The notes under the pieces: generated by a model
Seen by the model: the letters and a program-made list of their open reading frames with translations, nothing else
What the model was told of the DNA's origin: nothing
Database searches by the model: none
NCBI GenBank assembly: GCA_021325635.1
Contig: JAJPGV010000033.1
Location: forward strand, 62,001 to 126,000
Length of the DNA: 64,000 nt
Source of the DNA: Chloroflexota bacterium
GTDB lineage: Bacteria > Chloroflexota > JAJPGV01
Reading direction: 5' to 3'
Program-made: the position numbers and the translations under genes
Part shown: positions 1-9,347 of the stretch, piece by piece
Layout: the number at the start of each line of letters is the position of its first letter
How positions within the stretch are numbered: the stretch's first letter is position 1

Positions 1-2
1 CG

Positions 3-2261
3 ACTCCGCCCTACACGCCGGCTGAGATGGCGCATTTCTATGGAGTCGACCAGCTCAATTCGGCAGGCTTTGACGGCAGCGGGGAGAAGATTGGCATCAT
101 CTCCTTCGCCACGTTCCGGCTTTCGGATGTGCGCACTTTCGAATCGACCTTCAACCTGCCCGCCAGCGTGGTGAAGATGACGACGGCGCCGCCACTCGTT
201 CAGAAAGGGCCCGCCTCGGACGTCGCGGGGAGCACTGAGACCACGCTGGACGTGACCTGGTCCAGCGCGATCGCTCCAGGCGCTGAGATAGACGTTGTCC
301 TGGCCGCCAACAGCGATTGGATTGGCGCGCTGGACACCATGATCTCCGTCTATGACCCGGACGTGATCTCCATCAGCTGGGGCAGCGGGGATGCCTGTGC
401 GGGCAGTCCCGGCGCCGCCAGCCAGGACGCGCTCCACAACGCCATCGTGGCCATGAACGCCCGCAGGATACCCATCCTGGTGGCCAGCGGCGACACCGGT
501 TCGCGTGAGTGCTCGCCGGCGAATACCAGCGCGGTGTCGGCCTCCTGGCCATCCACCGATCCGGCCGTGACCGCCGTCGGGGGCACGGCTATCGATCCGG
601 ATGGGAACGGTCTGCCCAGCGTCCAGACGTCCTGGAACTGCGGTGGGGCCGGCTGCTCTCCGTCGGGCTCGGGAGGAGCCAGCGGAGGTGGATTCAGCAG
701 CCACTTCGCCATGCCGTCTTTTCAGACGGCGATCCAGGGGTCGAACCCCGGCCTGACCGGCCCGAATCGCGGCGTACCGGACGTTGCGCTTTTAGGCGGT
801 CCTCATGGTTACGTGCTGCGGGCTCGAGGAGCGTGGGAGTCGATTACCGGGACCAGCGCCGCCACCCCGGCCCTGGCGGGCATCATCGCCACGGCCAACC
901 AGGCGCACGGATCGAAGCTCACCGACGCTAACGCCTTCCTGTACTCGATGGTGGGAGGAGCTCATTCGCCGGTGACGGACATCAGCGACGGCAAGTCGAA
1001 CGGCGACTACACAGCCATAGCAGGCTGGGACGCAGTGACCGGCCTGGGCGCCGTAGACGCCGTACGCCTGCTGTATGCGCTGGGAGGCTGCGGCTGCACG
1101 CTCAGCGCGCCGGTGGCCGACTTCTCGGTGGCGCCGCCGAGCATCACCAAGATCTCGCCTCGCTTTGGGAGCCCGGGAGACACGGTAACCATCTTTGGCC
1201 GCGGCCTGGCAAATCTCACCGCCGGTCAGGTGACCTTCGGAGGCGTTCCGGCCACCGGCTTGGCAGGAGCGCCAACCAGCACTCGAGCTCAGGTGACTGC
1301 GCCATCCGGGGTCGGCGGGCTGGTTCCCGTGGTGGTCAGCACGAGCGGCGGACAGACCGTGCCGGACGATGCAGCGAGGTTCAGCTTCGCGCCCGTGGTG
1401 TCACGGGTCTCCCCACCCTGGGGATCGCCAGGAGGAGGCTTCCAGGTCACGATCACGGGAGGCAATTTTGGGACGGGCACGCCGGTAGTGAATTTCGGGC
1501 CGAATAATCCTGGGAGCCAGGTCAAGGTCCTATCCTCGAAACGGCTGACGGTGACGGCGCCGCCAGGTGCAGGTGTGGTCGACGTGAGGGTGGTGTCGAG
1601 CAGCGGCCAGACCAGCGACGTTTCAGGTGTGCTTGGTAGCGACAGCTTCAGCTACGCGCCCGTCGTTCGGCGCATCTCGCCTGGGTCCGGCCCGGCCAGC
1701 GGGCAGAACAACGTCACCATCACCGGCGCGAACTTCGGAACCAGCACCCCCAATGTGGCCTTCGGGACCTCGCCGGCGTCCGGAGTCAAGCTCCGATCGT
1801 CAACGGTGCTGACCGCCACGGCTCCGCCCGGCAGTGGCGTAGTTCAGGTGAGGGTGACCGCTGGCGGGCAGAGCAGTGACACCGGCGGGATCTTCGGCAG
1901 CAGCGCATACGCCTACCTGCCGGTCATCACGGGCATCAGTCCCTCCAGCGGGCCGGCTGGCGGCATCAATCACAAGACCAGCCAGCCGGTGACGGTGACG
2001 ATCCATGGGGCCGGCTTCGGAACCGCGGGCGCCCCGCTGCCGGTCGTGGCCTTCGGCACGGTGACGGCCGGCACAGCCACTCGCGCGAGCGATACCCAGC
2101 TCAGTGTGCAGCTGCCGGCCATCGATTCGTCGGCGTCCACGTCGAGCGTCCAGGCGATGCACAGCGGGCTGGTGAACGTCACGGTCACCACGCCGGCCGG
2201 GACCAGCCTTCCGACGGCGCGGTCCCGTTTCAAGTTCGTGGACGACGGCATGCGGCCCTGA
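3..2261 (+). CDS. Sedolisin-family (S53) secreted serine peptidase with four IPT/TIG domains, 5'-truncated by window edge
   Basis: The frame is open from the left edge, so the prodomain lies outside the window; the first internal ATG is at 27. Counting from that ATG, the sedolisin catalytic set is visible: Glu71 and Asp75 in ETTLD, Asp156 in ASGDTGS, and the nucleophile Ser277 in GTSAATP. The calcium-binding tail DISDG...GWDAVTGLG follows at about 319-341. From about residue 371 there are four Ig-like IPT/TIG repeats, each opening with a variant of ISPxxGxxxG, which suggests cell-surface or extracellular placement. S53 enzymes are typically secreted and active at acid pH. It precedes the flagellar genes on the same strand but a sigma-28-type promoter separates them. 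Function as a peptidase is well supported; the substrate is unknown. Confidence 0.9.
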   Translation, partial: TPPYTPAEMAHFYGVDQLNSAGFDGSGEKIGIISFATFRLSDVRTFESTFNLPASVVKMTTAPPLVQKGPASDVAGSTETTLDVTWSSAIAPGAEIDVVLAANSDWIGALDTMISVYDPDVISISWGSGDACAGSPGAASQDALHNAIVAMNARRIPILVASGDTGSRECSPANTSAVSASWPSTDPAVTAVGGTAIDPDGNGLPSVQTSWNCGGAGCSPSGSGGASGGGFSSHFAMPSFQTAIQGSNPGLTGPNRGVPDVALLGGPHGYVLRARGAWESITGTSAATPALAGIIATANQAHGSKLTDANAFLYSMVGGAHSPVTDISDGKSNGDYTAIAGWDAVTGLGAVDAVRLLYALGGCGCTLSAPVADFSVAPPSITKISPRFGSPGDTVTIFGRGLANLTAGQVTFGGVPATGLAGAPTSTRAQVTAPSGVGGLVPVVVSTSGGQTVPDDAARFSFAPVVSRVSPPWGSPGGGFQVTITGGNFGTGTPVVNFGPNNPGSQVKVLSSKRLTVTAPPGAGVVDVRVVSSSGQTSDVSGVLGSDSFSYAPVVRRISPGSGPASGQNNVTITGANFGTSTPNVAFGTSPASGVKLRSSTVLTATAPPGSGVVQVRVTAGGQSSDTGGIFGSSAYAYLPVITGISPSSGPAGGINHKTSQPVTVTIHGAGFGTAGAPLPVVAFGTVTAGTATRASDTQLSVQLPAIDSSASTSSVQAMHSGLVNVTVTTPAGTSLPTARSRFKFVDDGMRP

Positions 2262-2315
2262 AGGCCGGCGGCCTTCCGAATAGCTAGCCCGTTTGTCGCT
2301 GCCCGTCCGGGTGGC

Positions 2316-2343
2316 TAAAGCCCCCGCTTGCGAGGTCCGATTA
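2316..2343 (+). promoter_or_regulatory. Sigma-28 (FliA)-type promoter upstream of fliD
   Basis: TAAA at 2316-2319, a 16-nt spacer and TCCGATTA at 2336-2343 match the flagellar sigma factor pattern TAAA-N15-GCCGATAA with one extra spacer base. The flanks are shared with the flagellin promoter (GGCTAAAG ... GTCCGATWATCG). It sits about 50 nt upstream of the fliD start. Confidence 0.8.
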
Positions 2344-2392
2344 TCGTAGTGTCCGTGATGATCTCTGTGCGCGAAAGCAAGGCCCCTAAACG

Positions 2393-4255
2393 ATGAGCAC
2401 CCCGATCTCGTCGACTGGCTCGAGCACGACCCCAACTGTCGACAGCTCGCTGCAGACGGCGGCCAACGACCGTGCCGCTGTCCAGGCGCTGCTGCAGAAT
2501 CAGCAGCAGGGGCCCACGATCTCCTTCGGCGGGCTGGTGTCCGGCCTGAGCACGCAGGCGCTCATCCAGGCGCTCATGTCGGCCGAACAGGCACCGGTGC
2601 TGCAGATGGAGGCCCAGCAGGCGCAGGAGCAGGGACGCCTCACCGCGTTTCAGGATCTCAATAGCAAGCTGCAGACCCTGCAGGCGGCGGCCAGCGCGCT
2701 ATCGCTGGCGTCGAGCACGGTGGCCAAGAATGTGACGTTTGCCGGCCCGAGCGGAACATTCGCCACTGGGACTGCCTCGGCCGACGCCCTCGCCGGCAAT
2801 TTCAGTCTGCAAATCGATCAACTCGCAACCCCGACGAGCGTGAGCTCGGCATCAGGAGCGGGCAACCCCATCACGACCGCCGACGCCGTTGCCGCCGGCA
2901 ACAAAACGACCCCGGCGATTACGACCGGAACCTTCACCGTCAATGGGGTTCCAATCACCATCGTCAACTCGGACACCTACGGCACGCTGTTCGCCAAGAT
3001 TCACACCGCCACGGGCAACGCGGTTTCGGCCTCCATTGTCGGCAATGAGATCCAGCTTTCGAGCAACAGCCCTATCACCGTGGGGAGTGGCTCCGATACC
3101 AGTAACTTCCTCGCGGTTGCCAAGCTCGCCGCTCAGCCGGACGTCAACACGGGAGGCGTGCACACTATCACCAGCGGGGGTCCCGTCGGCGTGGTCGATC
3201 CCACCGCCGTGCTCAACTCGGCCAATATCGCCGGCTTGACCCCGAACGTCAGCGGGTCGCTGGTCATCAACGGGGTGACCATCAACTACAACACGTCCAA
3301 GGACGCGCTGACCGACGTCATCAACCGGATCAACGCATCCGCTGCCGGCGTCAACGCCAGCTACGATCCCAACTCCGACACCGTTACGCTAACGTCGAGC
3401 AAGACGGGCAACGTCGACATCTCCGTCAGCGACGGCTCGGGCAACCTGGTGAGCTCGCTGAGCCTGACCAACCACATGCTGGGCCTGAGCGCCAAGTACC
3501 ACGTGAACGGTGGCGCTGCCCAGTACAGCTTGAGCAACACCGTGCAGAACATGGTGCCGGGGGTCAACGTCACCCTTCAGGCTGTGACTTCCTCACCCAT
3601 TACCGCCAACGTGGCTATCGACTCCAGCGTGGGCACAACGGCGATTCAAAGCTTCGTGACGGCTTACAACTCGGTTGTCGATACCATCTCGCAGACGACG
3701 TCGTACGATTCGACGACGAGGACGGCGGGGATATTCCTGGGTGACGCGACTGTCGAAGAAGTGCAGTCTCAGCTCCAGAACGCGATCTTCATCGCCAACG
3801 GAGGCTCGCTGGGTCTCACGTCCGGTTTCACCGATCTTTCGGCCATCGGCCTGACCACAGGGGCTGTCGGCAGCGCCCCGGGCACGACCACGGACCTGCA
3901 GTTCGACGCCAGCAAGTTCCAAGCGGCGTTGACGCAAAATCCGAACGCCGTTCAAAATCTCGTCAGCACCGTGTTCAAAGGCGCGAGCAATACCCTGCTG
4001 AAGATGTCCGGTCCCTTCGGGCTGGTCGATAACGCTATTCAATCCGAGACTACCCGGATCAGCGACTTTCAGCTCCAGATCAACGAGCAGAATCTCCTGC
4101 TGCAGCAAAAGCAGCAGACGCTCAATACACAGTTCACCAATTTGGAAACGACCCTGGCTCAACTCCAGGCGTCTTCCGCCAGCGGTTCTTCTGCGCTAGC
4201 CGGCTTGTCCAGCACGGCGGCCGCCAGCACCGCGGTGACAAGCTCAGCAGGTTAG
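2393..4255 (+). CDS. fliD: Flagellar filament cap / hook-associated protein 2 FliD
   Basis: FliD caps the growing filament and catalyses flagellin insertion. The 620-residue product opens with a disordered leader and then the FliD N-terminal signature around residues 46-75 (GGLVSGLSTQALIQALM), followed by a coiled-coil segment. The middle contains two hook-IN-like motifs (SGTFTVNGVPI and SGSLVINGVTI). The C-terminal FliD domain includes FDASKFQAALTQNPNAVQ and ends in a Q-rich helix. The ATG at 2393 is the first start after a sigma-28-type promoter; its Shine-Dalgarno is weak. fliS follows after 23 nt, the usual fliD-fliS pairing. Confidence 0.96.
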   Translation: MSTPISSTGSSTTPTVDSSLQTAANDRAAVQALLQNQQQGPTISFGGLVSGLSTQALIQALMSAEQAPVLQMEAQQAQEQGRLTAFQDLNSKLQTLQAAASALSLASSTVAKNVTFAGPSGTFATGTASADALAGNFSLQIDQLATPTSVSSASGAGNPITTADAVAAGNKTTPAITTGTFTVNGVPITIVNSDTYGTLFAKIHTATGNAVSASIVGNEIQLSSNSPITVGSGSDTSNFLAVAKLAAQPDVNTGGVHTITSGGPVGVVDPTAVLNSANIAGLTPNVSGSLVINGVTINYNTSKDALTDVINRINASAAGVNASYDPNSDTVTLTSSKTGNVDISVSDGSGNLVSSLSLTNHMLGLSAKYHVNGGAAQYSLSNTVQNMVPGVNVTLQAVTSSPITANVAIDSSVGTTAIQSFVTAYNSVVDTISQTTSYDSTTRTAGIFLGDATVEEVQSQLQNAIFIANGGSLGLTSGFTDLSAIGLTTGAVGSAPGTTTDLQFDASKFQAALTQNPNAVQNLVSTVFKGASNTLLKMSGPFGLVDNAIQSETTRISDFQLQINEQNLLLQQKQQTLNTQFTNLETTLAQLQASSASGSSALAGLSSTAAASTAVTSSAG

Positions 4256-4278
4256 AAAATGCAGCGGGAGGTCCCTAG

Positions 4279-4698
4279 TTGCCGATAGCGAACCCGTTCC
4301 ACAGCTACCGTCAGGCGGCTGTGACCACCGCCGACCGAGGCGAGCTGCTCATCATGACGTATGAAGCAATACTGCGCTGGCTGGCGCGCAGCCGCCTGGC
4401 TATCGAGAGCGGAAATGTGGTCGACAGCCACGAGGGGCTGATCAACGCGCAGAAGCTCGTTGCCAACCTCTCCATCAGCCTCGATTTCGAGAAGGGTGGG
4501 GAGATCGCTCAGAACCTGCGCACGCTCTACGACTACGTCACCGATCGGTTGATGTGGGCCAACATCAACAAGGACACCGCCACTATCGACGCCGTGGTGG
4601 GGCTGCTGCGGCCGTTGCTGGAGGCCTGGCGCTCGGCCGTTGCGCAGACGCGTAAGGATCCCGGCATGTTGGCGGCGGTCTCGCAGCCAATCGCTTGA
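4279..4698 (+). CDS. fliS: Flagellin export chaperone FliS
   Basis: FliS binds the disordered C-terminus of flagellin and prevents premature polymerisation in the cytoplasm. The 139-residue helical protein carries family hallmarks: NPFHSYRQAAVTTADRGELLIMTYEAILRWL at the start of the first helices, an NAQKLVANLSISLDFEKGGEIAQNL segment, and LYDYVTDRLMWAN. Length and motif order are normal. Translation begins at TTG 4279, supported by the GGGAGGT Shine-Dalgarno just upstream. It lies in the fliD-fliS-fliT-like cluster and overlaps the next gene by four bases. Confidence 0.95.
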   Translation: MPIANPFHSYRQAAVTTADRGELLIMTYEAILRWLARSRLAIESGNVVDSHEGLINAQKLVANLSISLDFEKGGEIAQNLRTLYDYVTDRLMWANINKDTATIDAVVGLLRPLLEAWRSAVAQTRKDPGMLAAVSQPIA

Positions 4699-5093
4699 CC
4701 ATGCCCACCAGCAGAGCGAAACGGACGTCCGAGCAAGCTTCCGCGCTAAAGCTTGCGACCAAGCTCGTCGGCTTCGCCCACGCTCAGCTGGATGCCCTCC
4801 GCCGTGACGCGTCGGGTCAGTTCGATTGGCTGGTCCTGCGGCGGGACGGCGTAACGTCCGAGCTGCAGAGCTTGATGGCTGCCGGCGTGCGCCTGGAAGG
4901 CGACGACGCCCGGCGTGTAGATGCGTTACGGCAGGAGCTGCAGGAAGCCGATGTGGCCATGGTCGAGCACGTCCAGCAGCGCATGCGCGACGTGGCCGCG
5001 GCCCGCTCGGCGTTGGGAAAGCAACGCAAGGTGATGGGCCCGTACCTGATGGCAGGCAGCCGGGCTCCCAGTTTCGTCGACCGGCGAGGCTAG
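4695..5093 (+). CDS. Small helical protein in the FliT position, probable flagellar chaperone
   Basis: The 132-residue product is charged and predicted helical, with no signal peptide or membrane segment. It starts at TTG 4695, overlapping the fliS stop (TTGA), or at ATG 4701. The pattern of a central heptad-like stretch (residues 60-110) and the position directly after fliS match FliT/FlgN-type chaperones, which hold FliD or hook-junction proteins for export. Sequence similarity to classical FliT is not obvious by eye, so the functional call rests mainly on synteny, size and composition. Confidence 0.55.
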   Translation: MTMPTSRAKRTSEQASALKLATKLVGFAHAQLDALRRDASGQFDWLVLRRDGVTSELQSLMAAGVRLEGDDARRVDALRQELQEADVAMVEHVQQRMRDVAAARSALGKQRKVMGPYLMAGSRAPSFVDRRG

Positions 5094-5114
5094 CGGAAAG
5101 GGCGGAACAAAGGC

Positions 5115-5142
5115 TAAAGGAATGGGCCCGATCGTCCGATAA
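5115..5142 (+). promoter_or_regulatory. Sigma-28 (FliA)-type promoter upstream of flagellin
   Basis: TAAA at 5115-5118, a 16-nt spacer and TCCGATAA at 5135-5142 give an almost exact sigma-28 promoter. It is the closest relative of the fliD promoter at 2316-2343 and has the same spacer length. The flagellin start lies about 100 nt downstream, leaving a leader of roughly 90 nt. Confidence 0.85.
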
Positions 5143-5243
5143 TCGCTGTGAGCGGTAGCTCTTAACTCGCCAAGGACCGGTGGGTGAAGCAAGGCAGGAG
5201 GCCGAGTTCTTCTGCCTTATTTGCGTTTCCGGAGTGAAGGTTC

Positions 5244-7817
5244 TTGGCGCTAAGCATCAACTCGAACACAGGGTTCGAGCTCGTTCACCAGATGCAGCTG
5301 ACCACCGCCGACTTCGTTCAGGCGCTGCAGCGCCTCTCCTCCGGACTGCGCATAAATTCAGCCGCCGACGATCCGTCGGGCCTGGCAATCAGCGAAGGCC
5401 TCCTTTCACAGGCCAACGGCTTGGACCAGGTCCAAACGAACATGCAGAGCGGCGTTTCCATGCTGCAGGCTGCGCAGGCCGGTTTGAGCCAAATACAGAC
5501 GGCATTGAGCCGCCTGAGCCAGCTGGCGATCCAGGGAGCAACCGGATCGTTGTCGCTGAGCGATCGCCAGAACATCCAGTCCGAGGCCAACTCGCTGCTG
5601 TCTGAGATCGATCAAGTTTCTCGGCAGACGCAGTTTGGGTCTCGCAAGCTTCTCGACGGCTCAGCCGGCGGAGCCGTCGTCGGCGGGGGCGGGCCGGACA
5701 TTGCCGGAATCGTAGGCCAGGCGGGTGTCGCCTTTGCCGGGTCGTTCAGCGTCAGCGCGCCGGGAGCCCAGCAGGCCATCGAATCCATCAACGGGAATTT
5801 GCCCTCCACGTTCACCGCCAACAGCAGTATCACGATCCAGCTGGGAGCGACGTCCAAGACGTTCTCAGTATCGGCTGGCTCGAAGGTCACCGATTTCGTC
5901 AACGTGGTCAATGCCGATACGACCCTTCAGGGCAAGGTGCGCGCCGGAATGACCTCGGATGGCCACCTGGTGATCTATGCGGTCAACAACGGCGCGGATA
6001 CGACGTCAGGCCACACCAGCCTGCTGTCGGTGTTTGGAGCTACGGCCGACTTCGCAGGGTCCAACTATCGGTTCAGCACCTCCGGCAGCGCTGCAGCCGG
6101 CGCCACCACGACGCAGCTCGCCGCCTTCGCCCAGGGCTCGACCATCAACAACAACCCGGATTCGTTCGCCACCACGAGCGCCACGGGCGGGCCTGGCACA
6201 TTCTCGGCAATCGAAGCGCAAACGCAGGGTGGGCTGGCGTATAACACGGTCCTCACGGCCGGAAGCTCGCTCGAGGTGAAGGCCGGCAATGGCGTCACCT
6301 ATACGTTTGACGTCACGGCGACGCAGATCGACGTCACGTCCAGCGACGCGAGCTTCACCGGCACGATCACGTCCAACCTCAACGGCGGCGCTCCCACCGT
6401 CAACACGTTCATCGACGCCGTGAACGCCATCACCGTTGGGGGCCCGGGAGGGACCCATCCGCTCAATGGCGCCGCGCTGGACGGCGGTGGGGCGGTCATT
6501 GCCGGCGGCGCGATGACCGCCGTGCAGAACGTCATCATCAACAACACGACGGCGGGCGTGCAAGACAGCGCCCATCCCAGTGCCCCTGTCGCTGTCAGCG
6601 CCAGCTCGGCCTCGGGCTCCTTCAGCCAGGCCAGCGGCACGGCCGTCATCTTCGACCTCGCGCCGGACGCCAACAACTCCGCCCTCGCCGCCGCCGGCGA
6701 TCTGCTGAACGGGCGGGTGCTGTCGGCGACAAACCCCACCAACTTCCTGGCGGTCGATCCCGAAAACCAGCTTCAAAGCACTGCCAGCAAGTCGGCCCTC
6801 CTTTCCGGTAACGTGCCTGGCGGAGGAGGATCATTCGTGTCGCCGAGCTCATCGATCACCATCATCGGCGGCCTCGGGACGCAGACGTTCACGGTTGCCT
6901 CGGGCACGACGCTGTCGGACTTCTTCACCACGGTGAACAACTCTGGCATTGGCGTGACGATTGGAACGGATTCGGCCAGCGGCAAGGTGCTCATCCAGAA
7001 CACCAACTTCGGGGGCATCAATGAGCTTACCGGGCTGCAGGCGGCCGACGCGCCAGCGCAGGTCAACATCGCCGCGCCGACGGGCGATTTCGCGGTGTCG
7101 GGCCTGCCCGGAGCTCTCGACATGAACTTCACCGCCGGCAACAACTCGACGGCCGGGGTGGCGTTCACGCCGGCGGCCAACCAGGGCTCGGTCGACGCGA
7201 CCGGCACCTACACCCAGGGCGCTGCGGGGGTGGACTCGGCGCTGATGTTGAAGGGCCCGGGCGGCAGCGCCATCAATCTCACGGCCAGCGGCAATGACTC
7301 TCAGGTTGTGAACGGAGCGGGTGCTCTGGCAGGCCTGCAGATCACGCTCAGCAACCCCGGGAGCTTCAGCGGCGGCGACGTGTTCTTCGTGGAGCAGACG
7401 CCGCAGCTGAATTTCCAGACGGGGATCAATCAGTCCGATACGGCGCCTTTTGCCATCGACGCGCAGGGGACGCTGGCGCTGGGGCTGAGCGGCTTCAATC
7501 TGATGACGCAGGCCAGCTCACAATCGGCCATCACCGCGGTGCAGACGGCTATCGACCAGGTGTCCACCACGCAGGCAACGCTCGGTGCGCTGCAGAACTC
7601 GCTGACAGACACCCAGAATGCCGCCGCGGCGCAAGAGCAGAGCGTGCTGCAGGCTCGGTCGAACATCGTCGACGCGAACATTCCGCAGGAGGTGGTCCGC
7701 TTCATTCACGATCAGATCCTGCTCCAGGCCGACGCGGCTCTTCTGGTCCAGGCGAATCAGGGGCCGAGTGAGCTCGTGAACCTGCTGACAAATCTCGCGG
7801 CGACCCAGCATCCGTGA
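5244..7817 (+). CDS. fliC: Flagellin with very large variable region
   Basis: This is the filament subunit. Both conserved ends are intact. The N-terminal D0/D1 helices include LQRLSSGLRINSAADDPSGLAI at about residues 28-49, and the C-terminal D1/D0 ends with SNIVDANIPQEVVRFIHDQILLQADAALLVQANQ. Between them are about 600 residues of Gly/Ser/Ala/Thr-rich beta sequence, so the protein (857 residues) is much longer than a minimal flagellin of roughly 270-500. The insert has at least two hook-IN-like repeats with an SSITI..G..T.TF.V..G pattern (near residues 195 and 533). The start is TTG 5244 behind GGAGTGAAGG. A sigma-28-type promoter lies upstream. Confidence 0.95.
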   Translation: MALSINSNTGFELVHQMQLTTADFVQALQRLSSGLRINSAADDPSGLAISEGLLSQANGLDQVQTNMQSGVSMLQAAQAGLSQIQTALSRLSQLAIQGATGSLSLSDRQNIQSEANSLLSEIDQVSRQTQFGSRKLLDGSAGGAVVGGGGPDIAGIVGQAGVAFAGSFSVSAPGAQQAIESINGNLPSTFTANSSITIQLGATSKTFSVSAGSKVTDFVNVVNADTTLQGKVRAGMTSDGHLVIYAVNNGADTTSGHTSLLSVFGATADFAGSNYRFSTSGSAAAGATTTQLAAFAQGSTINNNPDSFATTSATGGPGTFSAIEAQTQGGLAYNTVLTAGSSLEVKAGNGVTYTFDVTATQIDVTSSDASFTGTITSNLNGGAPTVNTFIDAVNAITVGGPGGTHPLNGAALDGGGAVIAGGAMTAVQNVIINNTTAGVQDSAHPSAPVAVSASSASGSFSQASGTAVIFDLAPDANNSALAAAGDLLNGRVLSATNPTNFLAVDPENQLQSTASKSALLSGNVPGGGGSFVSPSSSITIIGGLGTQTFTVASGTTLSDFFTTVNNSGIGVTIGTDSASGKVLIQNTNFGGINELTGLQAADAPAQVNIAAPTGDFAVSGLPGALDMNFTAGNNSTAGVAFTPAANQGSVDATGTYTQGAAGVDSALMLKGPGGSAINLTASGNDSQVVNGAGALAGLQITLSNPGSFSGGDVFFVEQTPQLNFQTGINQSDTAPFAIDAQGTLALGLSGFNLMTQASSQSAITAVQTAIDQVSTTQATLGALQNSLTDTQNAAAAQEQSVLQARSNIVDANIPQEVVRFIHDQILLQADAALLVQANQGPSELVNLLTNLAATQHP

Positions 7818-7854
7818 TGCTGCACCGCGACCGGGGGGATTTCGGAGGATTCGC

Positions 7855-8586
7855 ATGAACGACTACATGGTGCAAACGATCGGCAATCTCAGCACACTGA
7901 GCCCGCTGTTTCGGGCGGCGCCGCCTCGGGCATCGAGCTCGGCATCGTCGCCGGCCGGGACCACTGACTCGGAGAACGGCCAGACGTCGCTGCGGGGGGA
8001 GCAGGCGGCAGGCCTGGCGGGTTTGTTGAGCCACGCCCTGGCTCTGCAGCACGCGGCGTCAGCTCTCACTATGCCCCGTCCTGCAGATGGTGGTGACAAC
8101 ATCAGGTCGATAGCTCCGATCAACGCCGCGCCAATCAATGGGACGGTGAGCTTGTCGGCCGAGGCCACCGGATTCGCCAAGGCGACCAACGCGTTTCTCG
8201 ATTTCCTCGGCGCAAACTCCGGCATCATGGCGCCTCAGCTTCTGACCAGGGCTCGGGACGTCATCAACACGTCCGCGCCTGCGCTGGCCCAGATTGGCGT
8301 GACGGTTGCCAGTGACGGCTCCCTATCAGTGGATCAGGAGAAGCTGAGCCGTGCCGCGGAGAGCAACCCCACGGCGGTGGAGAACGCACTGTCGGGTCCT
8401 ACCGGCGTCGCGGCCAGCCTGGGACGGTTCGCCCAGGAGACGGGTATCAGCGCCCAGAACCTGTTCGCGCTGGCAATTCCGGCGGGCATGGACGTGTCAG
8501 CGCTGCCCGGCCGGTTGGCTCAGGCGTTCAGTGGGCTGTTCGGCGATGGGTCGGCTTCCGGGCAGCTGGTGAACCTCTCTGGGTAG
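7855..8586 (+). CDS. Protein with FliD C-terminal-like segment, flagellar cluster, function unknown
   Basis: The 243-residue protein has a low-complexity N-terminus. Its C-terminal half (about 110-205) resembles the end of FliD: a run of the form IGVTVASDGSLSVDQEKL followed by NPTAVENALSGPTGVA matches the FliD pattern of DG.L..D..KL....NP..V...F. The N-terminal FliD signature is absent. The start ATG 7855 has a good GGAGG site. Lying directly behind flagellin, it may be a reduced cap-like or filament-associated protein. This is inference; I know of no named family for it. Confidence 0.55.
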   Translation: MNDYMVQTIGNLSTLSPLFRAAPPRASSSASSPAGTTDSENGQTSLRGEQAAGLAGLLSHALALQHAASALTMPRPADGGDNIRSIAPINAAPINGTVSLSAEATGFAKATNAFLDFLGANSGIMAPQLLTRARDVINTSAPALAQIGVTVASDGSLSVDQEKLSRAAESNPTAVENALSGPTGVAASLGRFAQETGISAQNLFALAIPAGMDVSALPGRLAQAFSGLFGDGSASGQLVNLSG

Positions 8587-8687
8587 CTTGTGCGGTGCCA
8601 GCTTGCGCAGGTCCACCTCCGCTGTCACACCCATAGGCACTAGGCGGCTGTACTAATCAGCTCGAACGCTTCACAATTGAAGCAGGC

Positions 8688-9233
8688 ATGATCGAAGATC
8701 CCACAGCGGTTGCGCCCAGCGAAGTGCAGCTGGTCATTTTTCGTCTGGGTGAAGACTTTTTCGCGATGTTGATCTCTAACGTCAACGAAATCATCAGGCT
8801 GCAGAAGATCACGCCGGTGCCGAAGGCGCCGCCGTTCGTCGAAGGCGTGACCAATCTGCGCGGCCGGGTCATCCCGGTTATTGATCTGCGCCAGCGCTTT
8901 GGCCTTCCCCCCCGTGAAGAGAGCACCTCGGCCAGGATCATCGTGGCGGACCACGAAGGCAAATTGATTGGCATGATGGTCGATCGCGTGGATGAGGTGC
9001 TGACCGTATCCGCGGATGCCATCGAGCCTCCGGACGAGATGGTGGTCTCGGTGGACTCGCAGTTCTTAGCGGGTATCGTGCGTCTGGAAGATCGCCTCAT
9101 CATCCTCCTCGACCAGGAGCAGGTGCTGACGCCAAGCGAAATCAAGCTGCTGCACGGCATGAAGGTTGGCGCGAAGGCCCTCAAGGAGGTGCAGGCGCAG
9201 GCGGAAGAGGACGGCGAGGATCTGCCGTCGTGA
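8688..9233 (+). CDS. cheW: Chemotaxis coupling protein CheW (first copy)
   Basis: CheW links chemoreceptors to the CheA kinase. The 181-residue product is one CheW domain with the expected landmarks: a first strand LVIFRLGEDFFAMLISNVNEIIR, then KAPPFVEGVTNLRGRVIPVIDLRQRF, and a closing LEDRLIILLDQEQVLT. A charged tail of about 20 residues follows. The ATG at 8688 is the first start in frame and has no strong Shine-Dalgarno. It is the first gene of the chemotaxis group cheW-cheW-cheA-cheY-cheR-cheX. Confidence 0.95.
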   Translation: MIEDPTAVAPSEVQLVIFRLGEDFFAMLISNVNEIIRLQKITPVPKAPPFVEGVTNLRGRVIPVIDLRQRFGLPPREESTSARIIVADHEGKLIGMMVDRVDEVLTVSADAIEPPDEMVVSVDSQFLAGIVRLEDRLIILLDQEQVLTPSEIKLLHGMKVGAKALKEVQAQAEEDGEDLPS

Positions 9234-9347
9234 AAGCCGGCGCTGCCGCATACGGCGGGCGACCTAGAGCCTGTTGTGCGGCCGTTCAGGTCCGCTCACC
9301 CATGTCTCATCGGTTCGAGCCGAGAGCGATGAGCACCGAGGCACGGT

